Shown here piece after piece: positions 56,226 to 64,000 of a stretch of DNA of 64,000 bases. Position 1 is the stretch's first letter. Every line of letters begins with the position of its first letter. Source of the stretch: Hawksworthiomyces lignivorus (Eukaryota; Ascomycota; Sordariomycetes; Ophiostomatales; Ophiostomataceae); the NCBI GenBank assembly GCA_002917075.1, contig NTMA01000003.1:744001-808000 (forward strand). The letters are read 5' to 3'. Under the pieces are notes generated by a model, which ran no database searches, was not told where the DNA came from, and saw nothing but the letters and a program-made list of their open reading frames with translations. A program made the position numbers and the translations under genes.

Positions 56226-57566
56226 TCATTTTGCGTCTACGAGCTCGTCGAGAAGAATGGTCTTCACTTCCTCCAAGTATTTCTGAATGCTGTCTGGTTT
56301 TTCGTAGCCATCGTTGAAACTGTAAACAAACCGCAGCTGGTCACGGAACGTGTAAACAAAGAGCATACTCATTCCGAGCACCACATCAACTCCTATGTTC
56401 AAATCAGCGACTCGAATGCCTGTGTCGTATTCTCGGCCCAACTGGCGCTCGACAATTCCAAGGCTGCTGATCAGTGCGTCAGAGGAGATGGGTTGGTTGA
56501 GAAACTCTGGCGTCTGCACTACCTGGTACATCGTATCGTTGATAGGACCTCGTAATTTCAGGGTCTGGGCGACGTTTTCCTTGATCGACGACTGGTAAAA
56601 CGCATTGACATATTTTGCTGTCTCGCCATATGTAGCCGGTATGTCCATGGTGAAAGGCAGTGACGTGTAATACAGCGATATAGCGTGCTTGCTAGAATCG
56701 TATGGAGCAGGCAAGTACGGACGCAGGTTGATCTGGTTCGCCGTCACATACCTCTTGCATTTCGACTCCTCGCTGGCGTATTTCGAAACGGCACCAATGT
56801 ACGCAGCATGGACCGCCGCCGTAACCGTGATGCCCCTGTCTTTACAAGCCTGGATGAGCGCCGCGGTTGTGCTCGCAGGCAAGACGAGCTCGCTATTCTG
56901 GCATTGGCCTGGGGGTGCCGACCCGATCTTTGAGTTCGGACCAATGCCTGGAAGCTCGGCTGCCCAGCTCCAAAGGAGTGCGCCGGCCTCATCTTTTTGC
57001 TCTGCGGTCATCTGCCCCGAATCACCAAGCACGTCTTTCATGGCGACTGACAAACGGGCCGGTTCATCACCAAATTTCAGGTTTTGCACAGGGTGGGCTA
57101 AGGCGCGCAGATAGCTGTGCCAGAACAGCAGCACACCCGTACCGTCGATAGTGTAATGATGGCAGCGGAAAACGAGCTCGGAAGATCTTGGTATGTAGTA
57201 TAGCGTCGCCTGTTGGATGGGCGGCACAGACCGGTACAGTTCTTCGGCATTAGCTGCCGTAGAGACGACAAACGTTGAGATCAGCCAGTCCTGCAATGCT
57301 CGGTCGTCTGGAACCTGGTAGACCTTTCTCGTGCCTTCCACTGTAGTAGCTATCTGAGGCTGCTCGTACCGGATTTGCTTCCAAGCATGCTGGAGAGCAA
57401 TTATTGGATCCAAGATCGGTAGCTCCACTTTAAGCTTGGAAAAGAGTGTGAAATGCTCGCGGCCATCGCATAATTTTCCGGTTATGTTGGCCACAACAAC
57501 GAAGTAGCCCTCGAGACCATCCACCGGGCGTTCCCAGCGATTTTCAGATACCTGTGTCCATTCCAT
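56226..57566 (-). CDS. Acyltransferase of the condensation/CAT-like fold
   Basis: A single exon encodes 446 residues. The central motif HHxxxDG is HHYTIDG (His136-His137 to Gly142), the active-site signature shared by NRPS condensation domains, chloramphenicol-acetyltransferase-fold enzymes and trichothecene 15-O-acetyltransferase-type proteins. The second half contains NQINLRPYLP and a YTFRDQLRFVYSFNDGY segment typical of the fungal stand-alone group. It likely transfers an acyl group from CoA, or condenses two small molecules. No neighbouring biosynthetic core gene shows the substrate. It differs from the HxxxD transferase at 19.2-20.7 kb and is not a duplicate of it. Confidence 0.82.
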   Translation of the reverse strand: MEWTQVSENRWERPVDGLEGYFVVVANITGKLCDGREHFTLFSKLKVELPILDPIIALQHAWKQIRYEQPQIATTVEGTRKVYQVPDDRALQDWLISTFVVSTAANAEELYRSVPPIQQATLYYIPRSSELVFRCHHYTIDGTGVLLFWHSYLRALAHPVQNLKFGDEPARLSVAMKDVLGDSGQMTAEQKDEAGALLWSWAAELPGIGPNSKIGSAPPGQCQNSELVLPASTTAALIQACKDRGITVTAAVHAAYIGAVSKYASEESKCKRYVTANQINLRPYLPAPYDSSKHAISLYYTSLPFTMDIPATYGETAKYVNAFYQSSIKENVAQTLKLRGPINDTMYQVVQTPEFLNQPISSDALISSLGIVERQLGREYDTGIRVADLNIGVDVVLGMSMLFVYTFRDQLRFVYSFNDGYEKPDSIQKYLEEVKTILLDELVDAK

Positions 57567-59084
57567 TGTTATGAATTACTTAAAGATGAGTTTACTAAAT
57601 TATGTATCCTTTCTTCAGACTAAAGATCCAAGTAGAATAGATATGTTAGCCCCCTATATATAACGCGAAAGCACCGGTAAGGCGGAAAACGGCTGCGCAC
57701 GCTCACTACTGCAAATACGATCTACAGCGATCTGCGGTGATCGACGTAAGTGTTCCTCAGCATTTAACGCAGCAGACAGCATATCACCTCCATCATTAGC
57801 GAGCTGTAGTTCACGGCAGCTTCGACAAATGCGAATTGCCCAATAGAGTCCAGGAACGTTGTGGGGGCAGCTGCCATTCATTGCTCACTGCAGGACTTTT
57901 TCTATCTCTAGGTCTTACCCTCGGAAGTATGTACGGCCGTATCAAACAGAGAAGTACAATACAGTAGAGCTGCTAATTTTCCTTGTTTTCTTTTCTTCAG
58001 TTCGGTTTCTTTTCGGCCGCTTCTCGCATATTGCCTGCGCGATACTTTTTGCACAACTACACTACATTCTTTTGAGCTCATTCGCTGAAGAGCACTTCGT
58101 AATTTAACCAATATTTTCGTTTTATATTTCGAAGTACCTATCTAGTGCTCAGAGACTGATGTGAATTTGGAAATTCCGACGTTGCTCATGGCTTAGCTGC
58201 AAAGAGCCGCCTGACTTCTATTAGGCGTTTATATTGGTGGGATTTCAACGCTGGGCAGAGACAGGAATCAGAAAGGTGTATGTGGAAATAGCCAACCCTC
58301 ATATCTTTCAGACATTTGCAGTCTTAGTATATGTTTTGCTGCTACAGGCATACTAGGCATAGATATACAAATGAAACGAGATTTTATCTTAGTATCAAAC
58401 AGACATTTAAGCCGGTGATATGTCGAGAGGAATAAGTGCAAAGGGAAGGCAGAGGATTACATTGGCACGCTTAGAACTCTGGGTCTAGATAACAGACTCG
58501 AATAAGTAAATGAAAGCCGTATAATTATACATCTATATTCATGCGCAGGTATGTCATATCTGAGCCACAGTTGCGCTACATGTGCTAAAACAGGAGGCGG
58601 GCCCTAACGGCCGATTTTTTCACCGTAAGGAAGGTGTAGCAGGAAGGTTGAGAGGAAGTCAGTCAAACGAAAGGTAGGAAGTGTGTTTATCGTGGGATTT
58701 CGAATAACAAATGTATAAACTCCATAAGGAAGAAGTGAAACCTTTGTTATAGAAGTTCTTCCAAATCTGGATTAGGATTTGAGCTACCATTTTCCGTGGC
58801 AATAAGTAATGCGTGCGAAAGAAACAATGTGCTATTCGTATAGTACAACTTGAGGAGCACAATAGCCTTCTTAGCGCTGTGGTAAAGTGGATCGTTTGCG
58901 GGGTGGATCTTTGCGTCCAACATTTCTTTGCTTTTTTCTTTTGCCTTACGTTTCTTTTTCTCACGTCTACAGCATAAAATTTTCTTCATTTAACACAGAA
59001 TTTCAATTGAGGCTATATGAACACAAACACTAAGGACAAGAAGAGACCTAATATGACGGAACCCTTGTCACAAGGTTCTGCTTA
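57567..59084. other. Intergenic, no gene seen
   Basis: 1.5 kb of AT-rich DNA. Frames at 57654-57881 and 58659-58989 on the minus strand are lysine-rich or of mixed composition without a domain. Confidence 0.5.
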
Positions 59085-60590
59085 ATGTTTCATAATTCTA
59101 CGCAGTCCCCGCCTCCCACAAAACGGATCCAAGTGCCCAGGGCTTGTCAGCGGTGCAAGTCACTAAGGCGTGGATGCAATGAATACCGACCATGCCGGCG
59201 ATGCATCGATGCCGGGTTTGGCGACCAGTGTGTAATCCAGTCTGGACATGCTGCACCCATGTACACGATTGCTGGGGCCGGCATCTCCAGCAACCCACCA
59301 CAACGCTTGTCGGAACTAATGTCCGAATACGTGGTTGACCACTGCGTCGAGATATTTTTTACGCGGTTGCATCCAACAATTCCTATCTTGACGCGAAGCT
59401 ATGTACTCCAGCTGCGGTCTCTGTCATCTTCTTCGATTGAGGCCCAGTCTGTATTAGCAGCCATGTGTGCACAAGTGCTGCTGCAGGTGGAAGAGCCGGA
59501 AAACATGCTGCTCTCAGACGGTGTGAATGTCATTGGCACGGCTGAGAACAACGCCGTCTATGGGAGACTACTTCTGAAGAGTGCAGTGGCAGTGCACCAG
59601 ACTACATCACGCAATGTGAAGCCGAGTCTGAACCAGTGTCTTCTGGCTTTCTTTTTGTACGCCTGCCAGGCCCGGCTGTCTCACCACAGCCAGGCTTATC
59701 TGTTTCTACGCGAAGCCACCACGCTATTCGGTCTGCTGCATCTGGACGACATGGACGCCACCACAAGAACCCTAGCTGGCCGTCTATTTTGGATCTTGCT
59801 TGTCTCGGAGCGAGCACATGCTATCCGCTATCGCCGACCCATCACGCTTCAGATCACGAGCGAGACGCCCGAACTGGAAACGCTTGGAAGCCTCACTGAC
59901 GACCCCCATCAGCGTCACGACCACGACCACATTTATAGCCAAGAAAGCTCTATCGTCTTCGGCTTCCGGAGCCTAGCAGCACTATTTCGTCCCATCGACA
60001 CAACGTTCATAGCCCTGCTCAACCATGAGATCGTGGCCGCGACGCCGAGTGCAACTTTATTAGAGGCGCAGCTGGACAGCGTTGAGGCGGCCGTTCATAC
60101 CGCCCTCAAATCTGATGCACACCTTGACAACACCCAGAAAGCCAACCTGCGCATCACGCAGCTGTGGTTACGCGTCATCGTCTGGAAACTGCGCCTGCGG
60201 CTGGGCCACCTGCGCGAGAACGCGCCGCAGCAGAGCATGACGTTCCAGTACCCGCTGGACATGGCAAAAGACCTGCGGCTATCGACGCGCGACTTGCCGC
60301 TCAGCAGCATCCGCGTGCACGGCGTCGGCGTGACGGAGAAACTGTACGACATTGTGTCAGCCGTAGTGGACGTGCTGGCGCGTGTGCCTGTGAGCCAGCC
60401 TAGCCCGCAGGGCGGTCTTACGACGCTGGTGTCCATGCCGCTGGACGACCTGGCCTATGTCCGAGGGCTAATGGCGCAGCTCCCCGGAGGAAAGACCATT
60501 TACGAGCCGCTGCTAGAGAAGCACATTCAGCAAGCCCTTCCAGATCCGAGCATGGCACGCCACAGTTCGACAGAATCTCCAATAGAATGA
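59085..60590 (+). CDS. Zn2Cys6 transcription factor, probable maltose-locus regulator
   Basis: A single exon encodes 501 residues. The zinc cluster Cys21, 24, 31, 37, 40 and 49 is in RACQRCKSLRRGC and PCRRCIDAGFGDQC. The regulatory domain has the form of the AmyR/MAL-activator group, with HPTIPILTRSYV and LFWILLVSERAHAIRYRRP. An unusual His-rich insertion (HQRHDHDHIY) lies in the middle. It is next to an alpha-glucoside permease and a maltase, the arrangement of fungal MAL loci, and so is the likely maltose-responsive activator. It has no introns, and a 32-A tract begins six bases after the stop codon. Class is certain; the maltose role is inferred from neighbours. Confidence 0.88.
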   Translation: MFHNSTQSPPPTKRIQVPRACQRCKSLRRGCNEYRPCRRCIDAGFGDQCVIQSGHAAPMYTIAGAGISSNPPQRLSELMSEYVVDHCVEIFFTRLHPTIPILTRSYVLQLRSLSSSSIEAQSVLAAMCAQVLLQVEEPENMLLSDGVNVIGTAENNAVYGRLLLKSAVAVHQTTSRNVKPSLNQCLLAFFLYACQARLSHHSQAYLFLREATTLFGLLHLDDMDATTRTLAGRLFWILLVSERAHAIRYRRPITLQITSETPELETLGSLTDDPHQRHDHDHIYSQESSIVFGFRSLAALFRPIDTTFIALLNHEIVAATPSATLLEAQLDSVEAAVHTALKSDAHLDNTQKANLRITQLWLRVIVWKLRLRLGHLRENAPQQSMTFQYPLDMAKDLRLSTRDLPLSSIRVHGVGVTEKLYDIVSAVVDVLARVPVSQPSPQGGLTTLVSMPLDDLAYVRGLMAQLPGGKTIYEPLLEKHIQQALPDPSMARHSSTESPIE

Positions 60591-60596
60591 AAACTG

Positions 60597-60628
<32 letters not shown>
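60597..60628 (+). repeat. 32-nt poly(A) tract
   Basis: An uninterrupted run of 32 A residues on the plus strand begins six bases downstream of the regulator stop codon. It is either a simple-sequence run or a genomic poly(A) tail. Confidence 0.9.
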
Positions 60629-60630
<2 letters not shown>

Positions 60631-61036
60631 AAATGAAAACAGTGCTACCAGTATCAATATCATCTAAGGGAATGCTATCTATATCGTAGCGGATCCACTG
60701 GTACAGCAAGGTAGTACAACTTTATAGCGCAGAAGTTTTACTTACACACGATGCAGCTTTTAGAAAAAGGGAATGCAGAAACCACCAAGCGGACGTTCGC
60801 ACTATTACTCGCCCTGCTATGATCGAGAAAGCTGCATATGATATCACCCCGCGGTCAAGATTTAGGAGCACATGCTACAAATGAAATAGCAGGCACTGGA
60901 AAGTAGAAGGCGCAGACACTACATCTGTAGATCTGATTAAGGCTTCCCTTTCGTAATCAACCTCTTGCTACCTATGTATGAGCATAAAAGTTGCTCGTAA
61001 ATTAATCCCCTTTCGTTTTTTTGTCAACTTAAGTCC
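60629..61036. other. Convergent spacer
   Basis: About 400 bp between the regulator 3' end and the permease 3' end. No gene seen. Confidence 0.45.
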
Positions 61037-62757
61037 CTATTCTTCCTGTCCCGCCAACGTTTCCTTCTTCATCTCCTCCTGCTGCAGCACGTACGGGTCA
61101 ATGTGCGTCGTCACAAACTTGCGCGCCGGCACGCCCGTCTCAAACAGCAGGTCCAGCTCCGCATACGACCGCCCCTTGGGCTCAGGCAGTCGAAAGTAGA
61201 CCCACACGGCCGAGAGCAGGCACGAGCCCGCCCAGAAGTAAGCGGCGCGCGCACCCCAATTCCACTGCGTTGACGACAGCTGGTAGTTGGTCATGACGTT
61301 GACAAAGATGTTACTGGCATTGTAAGCGGCGCGAGCTAGGACAATGGTCTTAGCCTTGAGCCGAGTGGACGACAGCTCAGAAATTAGCGAGTAGGTGACG
61401 GGACCAATGGTAAAATCGTAGACGAACGTGAAGACGATGAGAATGGCGCCGATTGCCCAGACGGCAGCGTTCGTATGGGCAAACGAAAGCGAGCCAACGA
61501 TGAGGAGCAAGACGAGCTGGCCACACAGACCCGCAAAGTGGATGGTGCGGCGGCCGAGGCGGGCCATGAGAAACCACGACCCAAGTGTGCCAACCATACC
61601 CAGGGCGTACTGGCCCAAGGACAGCGAGAAGGAGTTGTTAGGGTCCATGCCGGCCTGCTTCATAAAGTAGGAAAAGTAACCCATCAGGTTCTGCCCGCCC
61701 AGAGTCTGCACCAGCCAGATGCCCACGACGATCTCGGTGCGCCGTAAATCCGCGCCGCTGAAGCAGTCGCGGTAGGTGGTGCCGGCCTTAAGGCTCTTCT
61801 CCATCTCGTTAGTGTGCTCGATCATAGCTATGGTTTCGTCCACATTGAAGTTAGGCTGCTTTTTAGCCGAGGTCAGGCGTAAAAGCGCTTTCTTGGCCGC
61901 AGCGCGGTTGTTCTTGCGTACGTGCCACCAAGGAGACTCGGGCGCAAAGACGACAGCCGCCAGGATGGGGACGGGCCATACCCACTGCACTCCGAAGGGA
62001 ATGCGGTAGGCCCACTCGTCGTTGCGGTTTACGGAGCCCTTGTTGACAGCTACGGCAAAGAACTGACCGATGACCCAGCACATGTTGATAAAGGTCGTCA
62101 GGTAGGGGCGGAGCACGACCGGGGCGACTTCAGAGGCGTACGCCGGGGTGACGCTCTGGAACGCGCCCCATGGGATGCCTAAAGGTCAGTCAGCATTGTA
62201 TCGGGAAGAAGATCGGCACAGAAGAGGACAAAAGGAAACCAACCACATAGGACTTCGCCTAATACCAGGATCTGGATGTTGGGCGCAAAAAACATGACAA
62301 AAACAAATGCAATCATCGAGACCAGCGCCAGAATCGTCGTCATCTTGTATCCCCAGCGGTCCGCCGTCCACCCTGCTAGGACAAGCCCAATGATCTCGCC
62401 CGCCCGCGCCCCATTTGACAAACCCGACTGCCACGCCGCCGATATGGCGTACGTATCTTTGCCCGGCACGAGGTCGCCAAATTTGCGGTTGAACACGGGC
62501 GACGCGTACAAGTTGCCCAGCAGCGCCAGGTCGTAGCCTTCCATGATGAGGGTGGCAGAGAGCAGGATGGACCAGCCAATAGCCTTGGGATAGGTGCGGA
62601 TGGCCTCTAGCAGGCCCATGTGGATCTCGGCCTCAGCGCCGACCTTGGCGTCACTGACAAGGGCCGCGACGTCAGGGGCTGTGGCCGTCTCCTCATGCCG
62701 GGCACCAACGCCTTTTTCGGTGAGGGTTACATGTTTTTGCTCGGCCATCGTGATCAT
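61037..62757 (-). CDS. MFS alpha-glucoside (maltose) permease
   Basis: Two exons (62757-62244, 62178-61037; 65-nt phase-1 intron inside the CGIPWG block) give 551 residues with twelve predicted helices. Diagnostic segments for fungal maltose/alpha-glucoside H+ symporters are MEGYDLALLGNLYA in helix 1, GWTADRWGYK in loop 2-3, CGIPWGAFQS, TYRDCFSGADLRRTEI and PEPKGRSYAELDLLFE at the end. It sits in the plasma membrane and imports maltose or related disaccharides. An alternative start three codons in (62748) is possible. It diverges from the GH13 gene over 876 bp. Assignment is strong because permease, maltase and regulator lie together. Confidence 0.93.

Positions 62758-64000
<1,243 letters not shown>

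Noticed and set aside
56226..57566. Duplicate of the 19-kb acyltransferase
   Set aside because: Active-site motifs differ (HHxxxDG versus HxxxD) and no sequence blocks are shared.

Overview
The window is nuclear DNA of a filamentous ascomycete (Pezizomycotina, most like a eurotiomycete such as Aspergillus or Penicillium). The evidence is short GT-AG introns of about 50-130 nt, four Zn2Cys6 binuclear-cluster regulators, many oxidoreductase and transporter families typical of accessory fungal clusters, one cytosolic tRNA-Leu, and a maltose-type locus at the right edge. Gene models were spliced by hand; each kept one open frame across every junction unless stated otherwise.

Layout. (A) 0.3-14.3 kb, an oxidative cluster: aryl-alcohol-type dehydrogenase, amidohydrolase decarboxylase resembling 6-methylsalicylate decarboxylases, Baeyer-Villiger-type monooxygenase, salicylaldehyde-dehydrogenase-like ALDH, a cytochrome P450 broken by one TAG codon, an SDR and a Zn2Cys6 regulator. 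No polyketide synthase is present, so a catabolic or tailoring role is likelier than complete biosynthesis. (B) 14.5-28.6 kb, loosely packed: tRNA-Leu(AAG), a cysteine-rich single-pass membrane protein, a DUF7730-like protein, a BAHD-type acyltransferase, a small secreted protein broken by one TAG, a decayed P-loop GTPase, and a CYSTM-like small protein. (C) 28.6-35.5 kb: a Zn2Cys6 regulator, a 2-oxoglutarate/Fe(II) oxygenase diverging from an NCS1 nucleobase-type transporter, and a four-helix membrane protein. (D) 37.1-55.0 kb: sugar transporter, frameshifted aldo-keto reductase, succinate-semialdehyde-dehydrogenase-like ALDH, second BVMO, zinc polyol dehydrogenase, dihydroxyacetone-synthase-like transketolase, SDR with two GC-AG introns, and an eight-exon Zn2Cys6 regulator. 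(E) 56.2-64.0 kb: a condensation-fold acyltransferase, then a probable maltose locus of Zn2Cys6 regulator, alpha-glucoside permease and a GH13 maltase cut by the window edge.

How the genes work together is inferred from families and adjacency. Region A could decarboxylate a methylated hydroxybenzoate and oxidise the methyl carbon through alcohol and aldehyde. Region D could import a sugar or polyol, interconvert polyols and ketoses, and pass carbon to a transketolase of the formaldehyde-using clade; no kinase is in the window. Region E should import and hydrolyse maltose.

Several genes are decaying. Two otherwise intact genes carry a single in-frame TAG, the GTPase relic carries more, and the aldo-keto reductase has three single-base indels. 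The TAG changes fit C-to-T transition at CpA, the preference of repeat-induced point mutation, although no duplicated partner is visible here.
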